From Nitrospirillum viridazoti CBAmc (GTDB lineage: Bacteria; Pseudomonadota; Alphaproteobacteria; Azospirillales; Azospirillaceae), in contig NZ_CP022110.1 in NCBI RefSeq assembly GCF_000730165.1, positions 674,501-738,500 of the forward strand: a stretch of DNA of 64,000 nucleotides. The letters run 5' to 3'. Each line of letters opens with the position of its first letter. The stretch's first letter is position 1. Both the position numbers and the translations under genes were made by a program. Shown here one piece after another: positions 46,913 through 55,927 of this stretch. The notes under the pieces are model-generated. The model saw only the letters and a list, made by a program, of their open reading frames with translations. It searched no databases and had not been told where the DNA came from.

Positions 46913-47093
46913 CCCCCCCCGCCCCCTCCTTTCTAGGCCGCGACCGCGGCCGCCGGACCTTTTCGGGGAGCGTCAGCGGACTGAAAAGGGAGGAAGCCCA
47001 GCCGGCGGACGCCGGCGCCCGGCGATTGAGGGACGGAACAAGTGATCCCCCGCATTGCCCCGCGGGCCGGCCCCCCGTTAGAATGGCGCCATC

Positions 47094-49028
47094 ATGCCCA
47101 TCCGCCTTCTCCCTGAGACCCTGGTCAACCGCATCGCCGCCGGCGAGGTGGTCGAGCGTCCCGCTGCCGCCGTGAAGGAACTGGTGGAGAACGCGCTGGA
47201 CGCCGGTGCCTGCCGCATCGACGTCACCCTGCGCGATGGCGGCAAGGCCCTGATCCAGGTGGTGGACGACGGCGGCGGTATGACGGCCGAGGAGCTGTCG
47301 CTGGCGGTGGAGCGCCACGCCACCTCCAAGCTGCCGGGCGACGACCTGCTGAACATCCACACCCTGGGCTTCCGGGGGGAGGCGCTGCCCTCCATCGGCG
47401 CCGTCAGCCGCCTGACCATCACCAGCCGCCAGCCGGGCAGCGACAGCGCCTGGGCCCTGACGGTGGAGGGCGGGGCCAAGGGCCGGCCGGTGCCGGCGGC
47501 CCACCCCGTGGGCACCCGCATCGAGGTGCGCGACCTGTTCTACGCCACCCCGGCGCGGCTGAAGTTCCTGAAGACCACGCGGACGGAGACGGACCACGCC
47601 GTCGATGTGGTGCAGCGCCTGGCCATGGCCCACCCGGACGTCGCCTTCACCGTGGCGGACGAGGGGCGCACACCCCTGCGCCTGCCGGCTCAGACGGGAA
47701 CTCTTAATGGTGAGGACCCGCTGCTGGCCCGCCTGGGCGCCATCATGGGGCGGGAGTTCCAGGAGAACGCCCTGCCCATCGACGCCCGGCGCGAGGGCGT
47801 GCGGCTCTACGGCCATATCGGCCTGCCCACCCTGAACAAGAACACCGCCGCCGGCCAGTACCTGTTTGTGAACGGCCGGCCGGTGCGCGACAAGCTGCTG
47901 CTGGGCGCCGTGCGCGGCGCCTACGCCGACTTCCTGGCCCGCGACCGCCATCCCCTGCTGGCCCTGTTCCTGGACATCCCGTGCGAGGATGTGGACGTCA
48001 ATGTCCACCCGGCCAAGACCGAAGTGCGCTTCCGTGACCAGGGACTGGTGCGTGGCCTGATCGTGGGCGCGCTGAAGCATGCGCTCGCCGGTGCCGGCCA
48101 TCGCGCCTCCACCACCGTGGGCCAGGCGGCATTGGCCAGCTTCCGCGCCGACGGCGCCAAGCCCATCCCCCAGACCGCCTTCCAGTGGCAGCCGCAACCC
48201 CATTCCGGCGGTGGCGGCGGCTGGCCCGGCCTCGCCCGGCCCACAGCCGGGCAGGTCGAGGCCGCGCGCGCCTTCCAGGCGCCTGTCACCGCGTGGGAGG
48301 GCCCAGCCCCGGCAGCGCCCGCTTATCCGTCATCGGTTCTGGCGGAGGCGCCGGCCTATGCCGACGCGGCCCCCGGCCCCCTTAGCCCCGGCTTGGCCAC
48401 GGCGGTGGCGGCCCTGGCACAGACCAACGCCGACGACGTGCCCGACTTTCCCCTGGGCATCGCCCGCGCCCAGGTGCACCAGACCTATATCGTCTCGCAG
48501 ACCCGCGACGGCATGGTCATCGTCGACCAGCACGCGGCGCATGAGCGCCTGGTCTATGAGCGCATCAAGCAGTCCATGGTGGCCCAGGGCGTGAAGCGGC
48601 AGATGCTGCTGATCCCCGAGGTGGTGGAACTGGAGGAGGCCGCGGCCGCCCGCCTGGCCGAACGCTCCGACGAGCTGGCGGAGTTGGGCCTGTGCCTGGA
48701 ATCCTTCGGCACCGGCGCGGTGGTGGTGCGGGAGATTCCGGCCCTGCTGGGTGCCAAGGCGGACATCAAGGCCCTGGTCAGCGACATCGCGGATGAGCTG
48801 GCGGAACTGGGTGACCAGCACGCGCTGAAGGAAAGGCTGGAGGAGGTCTGCTCCTCCATGGCCTGCCATGGCTCCGTCCGCGCCGGCCGGGTGCTGACGG
48901 TGGGGGAGATGGACGCCCTGCTGCGCGAGATGGAGGCCACGCCCCACAGCGGCCAGTGCAACCACGGCCGCCCCACCTATGTTGAGCTGAAGCTGGCGGA
49001 CATCGAGAGGCTGTTCGGCCGGCGGTAA
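47094..49028 (+). CDS. mutL: DNA mismatch repair protein MutL
   Basis: MutL couples MutS mismatch recognition to strand removal. The GHL ATPase domain is visible: [18 protein letters not shown] (metal Glu and Asn), [25 protein letters not shown] and [20 protein letters not shown] proline-rich linker (about residues 365-445) follows. The C-terminal domain carries [12 protein letters not shown] near residue 478, the DQHA(X)2E(X)4E endonuclease motif. So this MutL probably nicks DNA itself, fitting a genome with no MutH. The length is 644 residues, typical. Confidence 0.97.
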   Translation: MPIRLLPETLVNRIAAGEVVERPAAAVKELVENALDAGACRIDVTLRDGGKALIQVVDDGGGMTAEELSLAVERHATSKLPGDDLLNIHTLGFRGEALPSIGAVSRLTITSRQPGSDSAWALTVEGGAKGRPVPAAHPVGTRIEVRDLFYATPARLKFLKTTRTETDHAVDVVQRLAMAHPDVAFTVADEGRTPLRLPAQTGTLNGEDPLLARLGAIMGREFQENALPIDARREGVRLYGHIGLPTLNKNTAAGQYLFVNGRPVRDKLLLGAVRGAYADFLARDRHPLLALFLDIPCEDVDVNVHPAKTEVRFRDQGLVRGLIVGALKHALAGAGHRASTTVGQAALASFRADGAKPIPQTAFQWQPQPHSGGGGGWPGLARPTAGQVEAARAFQAPVTAWEGPAPAAPAYPSSVLAEAPAYADAAPGPLSPGLATAVAALAQTNADDVPDFPLGIARAQVHQTYIVSQTRDGMVIVDQHAAHERLVYERIKQSMVAQGVKRQMLLIPEVVELEEAAAARLAERSDELAELGLCLESFGTGAVVVREIPALLGAKADIKALVSDIADELAELGDQHALKERLEEVCSSMACHGSVRAGRVLTVGEMDALLREMEATPHSGQCNHGRPTYVELKLADIERLFGRR

Positions 49029-49122
49029 GCGGCTTTTGCGTCAACCCTGTCTCGACCTCATCCCTATGAGGTCGCTTCGATGACATTGGGCCTATCGAAA
49101 GTTTGGGGCGATGGAGGGCTAT

Positions 49123-49653
49123 ATGATCATTGATATTAATGATAGTCTTAAAAATATGATGGAATCGGAGCGTCTTTTTGATTTTGAACGCCTCATCCGG
49201 CGGCGATCATTAGGCGAAGTTCCTTTGTATTCCAGATATAAAAAATTATCTTTTTTGTCTCATTTGCCTGTCAAGCAGAAATCAGAGTTTCTGACTCTGC
49301 ATGCAACAAGGCATCTTGATAGCATCATCAAACATATTTCTTTGGCTGGAATTGATAATTGCTTAGTGATGGTTTCTCTTCAAGATTTTGATTTCATAAA
49401 TAACGATGAGGCAGATCCGATTTACCCCAGTTTCTGGATTTGTACAGACGTCGAAGGGGAGCTGCTCAATTTCCGACTAAAGCAAGGAAAGGGGCCTTAT
49501 GCTTCCACAGTCGGGCAATATTTATCTGAGAATGGGCTTGCGAATGGCCGTTCCGTTCTTGAATGGGCAGGTTCCTCGATAGAAGATGACGTGTTTCGAG
49601 TTTATATAGCCAGAAATGACTGCAGACTTCTGAATGGGATAATATTGGAATAG
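49123..49653 (+). CDS. AT-rich orphan protein, probably acquired by transfer
   Basis: A 176-residue cytoplasmic protein from the ATG at 49123, which has GGAGGG 7 bases upstream; the in-frame ATG at 49111 is less well placed. The gene is strikingly AT-rich, with codons ending in A/T (ATT, AAT, TTT), unlike all its neighbours. I do not recognise the family. The N-terminal half is helical and basic, with the core LLNFRLKQGKGPYASTVGQY and a hydrophobic LEWAGSSIEDDVFRVYIARN stretch. Size and composition resemble small acquired genes such as immunity proteins, but that is speculation. It ends before a hairpin at 49696. Confidence 0.75.
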   Translation: MIIDINDSLKNMMESERLFDFERLIRRRSLGEVPLYSRYKKLSFLSHLPVKQKSEFLTLHATRHLDSIIKHISLAGIDNCLVMVSLQDFDFINNDEADPIYPSFWICTDVEGELLNFRLKQGKGPYASTVGQYLSENGLANGRSVLEWAGSSIEDDVFRVYIARNDCRLLNGIILE

Positions 49654-49695
49654 AGCCTTCTCATGCGTCCAATGTGGCCGATGATCCAAAACGAC

Positions 49696-49727
49696 AACGC
49701 CCGGAAGGATGACCTCCCGGGCGTTTC
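49696..49727 (+). terminator. Terminator after the AT-rich orphan
   Basis: AACGCCCGGAAGG (49696-49708) pairs with CCTCCCGGGCGTT (49713-49725), one mismatch, 4-base loop, then a T. Unlike the AT-rich gene itself, the hairpin has normal high-GC composition. Confidence 0.7.
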
Positions 49728-49861
49728 GCTTCGGCCCCTTGGGGACCACGCATTGCTTGGTGTTTCCTCTATCCCTGTTCGCCCGTCCGGTGTTTTCCCG
49801 GATTTGCGGGCGGCACTCTCACTGGAACGGCCGGTCAGGGCCGTTCGAACTCTAAGACCGG

Positions 49862-50155
49862 TCAGCGCAATTCCCAGGCGAACTCAACCTTCACCGGGGC
49901 ACCGGCGACGCTGGCGATGGGGTTCTGGCGCAGCCAGTTGAAGAAATCATCGAAGGGCAGGGCGGGACGCGCCACCACCCGGCGGCCGGACAGGCCGGTC
50001 GCGCGTTCGGACAGGGTACGGGTCACCTGCTCGTACGCCACTTCCGGGACACCGTGGGATACCGCGATGGCACCCGTGGCCGGATCCTCCACCTGGAAGG
50101 AATGGGCCCCGTTCCGGAACGCATAGGCAACCTGAACCGTGTCAACCCGACGCAT
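49862..50155 (-). CDS. Small protein of unknown function
   Basis: A 97-residue cytoplasmic protein from the ATG at 50155 with GGAAA just upstream; a GTG at 50164 is a possible alternative. The sequence alternates beta-like segments (VQVAYAFRNGAHSFQVEDP, TGAIAVSHGVPEVAYEQVTR) and ends in FDDFFNWLRQNPIASVAG and VKVEFAWEL. No family recognised and no cysteines. Codon use is GC-rich and host-like, unlike the AT-rich gene next to it. It faces that gene across a terminator, and is transcribed away from the leftward Mrp gene's 3' end. Confidence 0.6.
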   Translation of the reverse strand: MRRVDTVQVAYAFRNGAHSFQVEDPATGAIAVSHGVPEVAYEQVTRTLSERATGLSGRRVVARPALPFDDFFNWLRQNPIASVAGAPVKVEFAWELR

Positions 50156-50330
50156 GATTTCCACTCAGCTTCGCAAAACGGAACTTTATGTACCATAGGG
50201 GCGCGACATTGGAAAGGAAAAAACAGCGGACACGGAAATGACGCAACAGAACGTCGTTTTCGCATTCCGTTCGCCCTGCGGCACCCGTGTCCCACTGTCT
50301 TTCCAAGGGTTTACCTATAGGCCGATAGAT

Positions 50331-51449
50331 TTATTCGATTACGAAGCGGGGGGCCGCCCGGCCGCCGCCGGCCTTGATCTTCTCCGCCACGCGGGCGGCG
50401 ATGGCGCGATAGGTCTGGGCGTGCACGCCGTCCGGCTGGTGGATGGTGATGGGCGTGCCGGCGTCGCTGGTCTCGCGGATGGCGATGTCCAGCGGCACCT
50501 CGCCCAGGAAGTCGATGCCCAGCTTGTCCGCTTCGGCCCTGGCACCGCCGTGGCTGAAGATGTCGCTGCGGTGGCCGCAGTTGGGGCAGCAGAAATAGCT
50601 CATGTTCTCGATGATGCCCAGGACGGGCACGTCCACGCGGCGGAACATGTTCAGGCCCTTGCGCGCATCCAGCAGGGCGATGTCCTGCGGGGTGGAGACG
50701 ATGACGGCGCCGGCCAGCGGCACGCTTTGCGCCATGGTCAGCTGGGCGTCGCCCGTGCCCGGCGGCATGTCGACCACCAGCACGTCCAACTCACCCCAGT
50801 TCACGTCGCGCAACATCTGGGTCAGGGCGCTCATCACCATGGGGCCGCGCCAGATCATGGGCGTGTCCTCGGCCACCAGGAAGCCCATGGACATGACCTT
50901 GATGCCGTAGTTGACCAGTGGGTCCAGGCGCTTGCCGTCGGCGCTGTCCGGCTTGCCGCTGAGACCCATCATGCGGGGCATGGAGGGGCCGTAGATGTCG
51001 GCATCCAGCAGGCCCACCTTCAGGCCGTTGGCGGCCATGGCCAGCGCCAGGTTGGTGGATGTCGTCGACTTGCCCACGCCACCCTTGCCCGAGGCGACGG
51101 CGATGATGGCGGCCACGCCGGGCACCCCGGCCTTGGCGGGCTTGCCCGCACCCGGCGCGCCCGTGCCCGGGGCGCCGCCGCCGGAAACGGCCTTGGGTGC
51201 GGGGCGGTGGGCGGTCAGCACCGCCGTCACCGACAGCACGCCGGGCAGGCGGTCCACCGCCTTCTCCGCCGCCTGGCGCAGCGGCTCCAGGGCGGCACCC
51301 CGCGCCGGGTCCACCTCCAGGGTGAAGTGGACATGGCCGTCCTTCACCGCGACGCCGGAAACCATCTTGAGGCTGACGATGTCAGACCCGCGATCGGGGT
51401 CCGCCACCTGCCGGAGGGCCTCCAACACCTGGGACTCGGTTACCGCCAT
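50331..51449 (-). CDS. apbC: Mrp/ApbC-type iron-sulfur cluster carrier ATPase
   Basis: A 372-residue P-loop ATPase of the Mrp/NBP35 family that carries iron-sulfur clusters to apoproteins. An N-terminal MIP18/DUF59-like domain (about residues 1-90, VADPDRGSDIVSLKMVSG) precedes a Gly/Ala-rich linker. The deviant Walker A is AVASGKGGVGKSTTSTNLAL, and the switch region VLVVDMPPGTGDAQLTMAQ follows. The cluster-binding CxxC is in YFCCPNCGHRSDIF. The ATG at 51449 (MAVTESQVLEAL) is chosen over an upstream in-frame ATG. Divergent from hflK. Confidence 0.95.
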   Translation of the reverse strand: MAVTESQVLEALRQVADPDRGSDIVSLKMVSGVAVKDGHVHFTLEVDPARGAALEPLRQAAEKAVDRLPGVLSVTAVLTAHRPAPKAVSGGGAPGTGAPGAGKPAKAGVPGVAAIIAVASGKGGVGKSTTSTNLALAMAANGLKVGLLDADIYGPSMPRMMGLSGKPDSADGKRLDPLVNYGIKVMSMGFLVAEDTPMIWRGPMVMSALTQMLRDVNWGELDVLVVDMPPGTGDAQLTMAQSVPLAGAVIVSTPQDIALLDARKGLNMFRRVDVPVLGIIENMSYFCCPNCGHRSDIFSHGGARAEADKLGIDFLGEVPLDIAIRETSDAGTPITIHQPDGVHAQTYRAIAARVAEKIKAGGGRAAPRFVIE

Positions 51450-51693
51450 GATCAAACGCCTTCATCTTGTAAAGTGGGGGGCGGGGGGTCATATCGCCCG
51501 TGTCGGGCTTCCCTGCGAACGCCCGACTATATACGGTGCCGCCGAAATGGGGGGAAGCCCGGGGGAGAGATGGCCGCCATGGTGGCCGTGAGGCCGCCGT
51601 CGCCCTCTGTCTAGGGTGCCCTTCATATAGGGTATCGGTTTCCGAATAATCAGATCTTCCAAACAGATCTTGTGGGAAGCGGGAAAGGCGAAC

Positions 51694-53034
51694 ATGCCCT
51701 GGTCCAATCAAGGGTCGAACGGCGGCAACAACGGATCGGGGGATGATCCCGGCAAGGGCCCCGACAAGGACAAACCCTCGGACAAGCCCGCGTCGGGCGG
51801 ATCGGCGCCGCACAATCCCTGGGGCCAGAGCGAGGGCATCGCCGGCGGCTCATCGTCGTCCAAATCATCCGCCGGCAAATCATCCGCCGGTAAGCCCGGC
51901 TCCCGCCCCCAACCGGGGCTGGAGGACGCCGTGCGCCAGAGCGGTGAGCGCCTGCGCGTCCTGTTGGGCGGCGGCGGGCGGAACGGCAACGGCGGAGGCA
52001 ATGGCGGGCGTTCGCGTCCCTCCGGCCCGTCCGGCAGCCCCTTCACCCTGAACGGCTGGAGCACCGGCCGCGTCATCGGCGTGGGTGTGGCGGCGGTGGC
52101 CGCCCTGTGGCTGGCCACGGGCGTCTACCGGGTGGCGGCGGATGAACAGGGCGTGGTCCTGCGCTTCGGCAAGCCGGTGCGGGTGGAACAGCCGGGCCTG
52201 CGCTATCATCTGCCGGCGCCCATCGAGCAGGTGCTGCTGCCTCAGGTCACCCGCGTCAACCGCATTGAGATCGGCTATCGCAGCCAGGGCGACGGCCGGC
52301 GCAGCGTCAGCGACCGTGACGTGGCCGACGAAAGCACCATGCTGACGGGCGACGAGAACATCGTCGACATCGACTTCGCTGTGTTCTGGGTCATCAAGGA
52401 TCCGGGCAAGTTCCTGTTCAACATCCGCGAGCCGGAAGAGACGGTGAAGAAGGTGGCGGAAAGCGCCATGCGCGAGATCATCGGGCGCACCGAGATCCAG
52501 CCCGCCCTGACCGACGCCCGCCAGCGCATCGAGAACGACAGCCGCCAGCTGCTGCAGACCATCCTGGACCAGTATCAGGCCGGTATCGAGATCACCCAGG
52601 TGCAGTTGCAGCGGGTGGAGCCGCCGCCGGCGGTGGTGGAGGCGTTCAACGACGTGCAGCGCGCCCGCCAGGATCGTGAGCGCCTGCGCAACGAGGCGGA
52701 GACCTACCGCAACGACATCATCCCCCGCGCCCGCGGCGAGGCGGAGCGCCTGAACCAGGAGGCGCAGGCCTACCGCGACCAGGTGGTGGATCTGGCGCAG
52801 GGCGACGCCAAGCGCTTCCAGCAGGTGCTGGAGGCTTATGCCCAGGCCCCCGACGCCGCCAGCCGGCGCCTGTACATCGAGACCATGGAGCAGATCCTGA
52901 AGGGCACCCACAAGATCCTGCTGGACGACAAGGCCGGCGGCGGCGCCGTGCCCTACCTGCCCCTGAACGACATGCTGAAGACGCCCACCCATCCTGCCAC
53001 CCCGCCGGCATCCCCGGCCGCGTCGGCCAAGTGA
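51694..53034 (+). CDS. hflK: HflK, FtsH-associated membrane protein
   Basis: HflK and HflC form a complex that embraces and modulates the FtsH protease. The 446-residue protein starts with a long glycine/serine/lysine-rich cytoplasmic tail (about residues 1-115). One membrane segment follows (VIGVGVAAVAALWLATGVYR), then an SPFH/prohibitin domain (DEQGVVLRFGKPVRVEQPGL, HLPAPIEQVLLPQVTRVN, VQDARQRIEN-type), and a coiled coil rich in Arg/Glu. The ATG at 51694 (MPWSNQ) matches the family start. hflC follows 14 bp later. Confidence 0.96.
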   Translation: MPWSNQGSNGGNNGSGDDPGKGPDKDKPSDKPASGGSAPHNPWGQSEGIAGGSSSSKSSAGKSSAGKPGSRPQPGLEDAVRQSGERLRVLLGGGGRNGNGGGNGGRSRPSGPSGSPFTLNGWSTGRVIGVGVAAVAALWLATGVYRVAADEQGVVLRFGKPVRVEQPGLRYHLPAPIEQVLLPQVTRVNRIEIGYRSQGDGRRSVSDRDVADESTMLTGDENIVDIDFAVFWVIKDPGKFLFNIREPEETVKKVAESAMREIIGRTEIQPALTDARQRIENDSRQLLQTILDQYQAGIEITQVQLQRVEPPPAVVEAFNDVQRARQDRERLRNEAETYRNDIIPRARGEAERLNQEAQAYRDQVVDLAQGDAKRFQQVLEAYAQAPDAASRRLYIETMEQILKGTHKILLDDKAGGGAVPYLPLNDMLKTPTHPATPPASPAASAK

Positions 53035-53048
53035 GGGAGGGACCCATC

Positions 53049-53939
53049 ATGGAAAAACGCTGGATCCTTCCCCTGGGCCTGCTGGTGCTGGCCGCCATCC
53101 TGCTGCAGGGCAGCTTCTTCACCCTCAATCAGACGCAGCAGGCCCTGGTGCTGCAGTTCGGCGAGCCCAAGCGCGTCATCCGCGAGCCCGGCTTGTGGGT
53201 CAAGATCCCCTTCGTGCAGAACGTGGTGATCTTGGACCGCCGGGTGCTGGACATCGACCCGCCGGTGGAGAGCGCCATCCTGGCCGACCAGAAGCGGCTG
53301 GAGGTGGACGCCTACGCCCGCTATCGCATCGCCGACCCGCTGATGTTCTTCCAGACCCTGGGCAATGAGCAGCAGGCCCGCCTGCGCCTGTCGGTCATCG
53401 TAAACTCTGCCATGCGCCGCGTCCTGGGCAACGTTAACCTGCCGGCCGTGCTGTCGCAGGAGCGTGAGAAGGTCATGGCCGACATCAAGGGCCAGGTGAA
53501 CCAGGAGGCACAGCGCCTGGGCATCGAGATCGTGGACGTGCGCCTGCGCCGCGCCGACCTGCCGGAACAGACCAGCCAGGCCGTGTTCGCCCGCATGCGC
53601 TCCGAACGCGAGCGCGAGGCGGCGGAGGCCCGTGCCCAGGGCCAGGAACTGTCGCAGCAGATCAAGAGCCGCGCCGACCGCGACCGCACCGTGCTGCTGG
53701 CCGAGGCCCAGCGCCAGGCCCAGATCACCCGGGGCGAGGGCGACAACCAGGCGATTCGCATCATGAATGAGGCGATCAGCCGCAACCCCGAATTCTACAG
53801 CTTCTATCGCAGCCTTCAGGCCTATCGCGACACGCTGAAGCCCGACGACACCACCCTGGTGCTGTCGCCCGGCGCCGACTTCTTCAAGTACTTGGGCGCC
53901 AGTGGGGGCGCCGGCGACCACCGGCGCGCGGACAAGTAG
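53049..53939 (+). CDS. hflC: HflC, FtsH-associated membrane protein
   Basis: Partner of HflK. The 296-residue protein has an N-terminal membrane segment (WILPLGLLVLAAILLQGSFF), then an SPFH domain: FTLNQTQQALVLQFGEPKRV, KIPFVQNVVILDRRVLDID and DQKRLEVDAYARYRIADPL. A charged coiled-coil follows (FARMRSEREREAAEARAQGQ). It ends after the family FYSFYRSLQAYRDTLKPDDT region, with DFFKYLGAS. The ATG at 53049 lies 14 bp after hflK, so the two are co-translated. Confidence 0.96.
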   Translation: MEKRWILPLGLLVLAAILLQGSFFTLNQTQQALVLQFGEPKRVIREPGLWVKIPFVQNVVILDRRVLDIDPPVESAILADQKRLEVDAYARYRIADPLMFFQTLGNEQQARLRLSVIVNSAMRRVLGNVNLPAVLSQEREKVMADIKGQVNQEAQRLGIEIVDVRLRRADLPEQTSQAVFARMRSEREREAAEARAQGQELSQQIKSRADRDRTVLLAEAQRQAQITRGEGDNQAIRIMNEAISRNPEFYSFYRSLQAYRDTLKPDDTTLVLSPGADFFKYLGASGGAGDHRRADK

Positions 53940-53977
53940 GCGCGGGCCGTGCGCGAGAGAGCGGGGAGCCTAAGGTT

Positions 53978-54163
53978 TTGAATGACTTGCTGACGGGTGC
54001 CGCGCTGGCCCTGGTGCTGGAGGGCGTGTGCTATGCCCTCATGCCCGGGACCATGCGCCGGCTGGCGGCGCGCATGGCCGAGACGCCGGCGGATCGCCTG
54101 CGCTGGGCGGGGCTGGCGGGGGGCTGCATTGGTGTCGGCCTGGTGTGGCTGGTGCGCCGCTAA
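53978..54163 (+). CDS. DUF2065 small membrane protein
   Basis: A 61-residue protein with two membrane segments (LLTGAALALVLEGVCYALMP and LAGGCIGVGLVWLVR) joined by a short basic loop, the DUF2065 pattern. The start is a TTG at 53978, preceded by GGAGCCTAAGG. DUF2065 genes commonly follow hflC, so it probably belongs to the HflKC membrane complex group, but its function is unknown. Same direction as hflC (38 bp gap). Confidence 0.85.
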   Translation: MNDLLTGAALALVLEGVCYALMPGTMRRLAARMAETPADRLRWAGLAGGCIGVGLVWLVRR

Positions 54164-54220
54164 GGGGTCAAATCGGTGGCCACCCGCCCTATCCCCTTGC
54201 GATATCACAAGCCATCCCCC

Positions 54221-54250
54221 TTAACAGGCGCGACATGACCCCCCTATAGT
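54221..54250 (+). promoter_or_regulatory. Strong candidate promoter of degP-like gene
   Basis: TTAACA (54221-54226) and TATAGT (54245-54250), spacing 18 bp, each differ from the consensus -35 and -10 by one base. CTTGCG with CCCCCTTA about 14 bp later (54197-54224) also loosely resembles a heat-shock sigma-32 promoter, which would suit a DegP gene. Which is used is unknown. Confidence 0.5.
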
Positions 54251-54284
54251 GGGGCCCTGAAACGGGAACCCTGAAACGGGCCCC
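54251..54284. repeat. Tandem 14-bp repeat inside an inverted repeat, degP leader
   Basis: CCCTGAAACGGG occurs at 54255-54266 and 54269-54280 (14-bp period), and the block is framed by GGGGCCC (54251-54257) and GGGCCCC (54278-54284). It begins just after the -10 element, so it would be the first part of the degP mRNA, as a folded 5' end or a protein-binding site. Confidence 0.7.
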
Positions 54285-54294
54285 AAACAGGAAT

Positions 54295-55914
54295 ATGGAA
54301 TATGACGGGCGGATGCCATTCTCGGGGCGTCCCCCTGCCAGGAGTGGCCCTACAGTGACGTCTCCCGCCTTCACAGCACCCTCGCCGACGACTCCTTCCG
54401 CGAAGAAGGAAGGGAACCGGCGATTCCCGGCCCTGCGCCGGTCGCTGATGGTGCTGGGCGTCCTGCTGCTGCCCACGGCCTGCGGCGACCCCGCCCCCGC
54501 CCGGGCGGAGCCGCCGCCCCACAGCTTCGCGCCCCTGGTGGAAAAGATGCTGCCGGCGGTGGTGAACATCTCCACCACCCAGACGATGAAGAACAAGAAG
54601 CAGGGCCAGCTGCCCATGCCGGAGTTCCCGCCCGGCTCGCCCTTCGGCGACTTCTTCCGCGACTACCAGCAGCGGCAGAAGGAGAATGACCAGGGCGGTG
54701 GCGGTGATGACAAGGGCGGCGCCACCTCCCTCGGCTCTGGCTTCATCATCGACGCGTCCGGCTATGTGGTGACCAACAACCACGTCATCGAGGGCGCCGA
54801 CGAGATCACGGTGCGCCTGCAGGACGACACCCAGATGAAGGCGACGCTGGTGGGCACCGACAAGGCCACCGACATCGCCCTGCTGAAGGTGGAACCGTCA
54901 TCCAAGCTGCCCGCCATGGTGTGGGGTAACAGCGATGCGCTGAAGGTGGGCGACTGGGTGGTGGCCATCGGCAATCCTTTCGGCCTGGGCGGCACGGTCA
55001 CCGCGGGCATCATCTCCGCCCGCGGCCGCGACATCGGCGCCGGCAAGTACGACGACTTCCTGCAGACCGACGCCTCCATCAACCTGGGCAATTCCGGTGG
55101 CCCGCTGATCAACCTCAACGGCGAGGTCATCGGCATGAACACCGCCATCTTCTCCCCGGGGTCCAACGAGGGGGAGGCCGGGTCGGTCGGCATCGGCTTC
55201 GCCATCCCAGCGGTGGTGATCAAGAACGTGGTGCAGCAGCTGCGTGAGACCGGCAAGGTGCGGCGCGGCTGGCTGGGCGTGCAGATCCAGGACGTGACGC
55301 CCGACATCGCCGACACCCTGAACCTGAAGCAGCAGCGCGGCGCCCTGGTGGCCGTGGTCAGCCCCGGCGGGCCGGGCGAGCAGGCCGGCCTGAAACAGGG
55401 CGACGTCATCGTCAGCATCGATGGCAAGGACGTCACCAACGGCCGCATGCTGCCCCGCATCGTGGCGGAGGAGCCGGTGGGCCATAAGGCGGCCCTGGTG
55501 GTGCTGCGCAAGGGCGGCAAGACCAACGTGACCGTGTCGCTGGGCGAGCTGAAGGAAGATACCGAGGGCGGGGCGGCGACCGCGGCCACCGGCAACGGAC
55601 CGGCCGAGGCCGAGGGCACCATCGACAGCGTGGGCCTGACCCTGGACGCGCTCAGCCCCAAGGTCCGGCAGAAGTTCAGCGTGCGCGACGACGCCCAGGG
55701 GGTGGCCGTGGTCCGCGTCGCCCCCAACAGCCCGGCCGCCAAGCGCGAGATCAAGGCGGGCGACCTGATCGTCGAGGTGGGCCAGGAAGAGGTCAGCACC
55801 CCCAACGACGTCGCCACCCGCGTGGCCAAGGCCAAGGACAACGGCCAGAAGGCCGTGCTGCTGCTGGTGGAACGCGCCGGCGACCTGCTGTTCGTGGCCC
55901 TGCCGCTGGAATAA
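54295..55914 (+). CDS. DegP/HtrA-type periplasmic serine protease (Do family)
   Basis: A 539-residue periplasmic protease-chaperone. The hydrophobic leader (RRSLMVLGVLLLPTAC) is a lipoprotein-like signal ending at a cysteine, so it may be lipid-anchored. The chymotrypsin-like domain has the triad His163 (VVTNNHVIEGADE), Asp193 (DKATDIALLKVEP) and Ser267 (INLGNSGGPLINL). Two PDZ domains follow (RRGWLGVQIQDVTPDIAD; GQEEVSTPNDVATRVAKAK). The glutamine/glycine-rich loop after MPEFPPGSPFGDFF is the DegP LA loop. The start could also be a GTG at 54355. It follows HflKC, another envelope quality-control unit. Confidence 0.95.
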   Translation: MEYDGRMPFSGRPPARSGPTVTSPAFTAPSPTTPSAKKEGNRRFPALRRSLMVLGVLLLPTACGDPAPARAEPPPHSFAPLVEKMLPAVVNISTTQTMKNKKQGQLPMPEFPPGSPFGDFFRDYQQRQKENDQGGGGDDKGGATSLGSGFIIDASGYVVTNNHVIEGADEITVRLQDDTQMKATLVGTDKATDIALLKVEPSSKLPAMVWGNSDALKVGDWVVAIGNPFGLGGTVTAGIISARGRDIGAGKYDDFLQTDASINLGNSGGPLINLNGEVIGMNTAIFSPGSNEGEAGSVGIGFAIPAVVIKNVVQQLRETGKVRRGWLGVQIQDVTPDIADTLNLKQQRGALVAVVSPGGPGEQAGLKQGDVIVSIDGKDVTNGRMLPRIVAEEPVGHKAALVVLRKGGKTNVTVSLGELKEDTEGGAATAATGNGPAEAEGTIDSVGLTLDALSPKVRQKFSVRDDAQGVAVVRVAPNSPAAKREIKAGDLIVEVGQEEVSTPNDVATRVAKAKDNGQKAVLLLVERAGDLLFVALPLE

Positions 55915-55927
55915 GCCGCGCCAGGCC

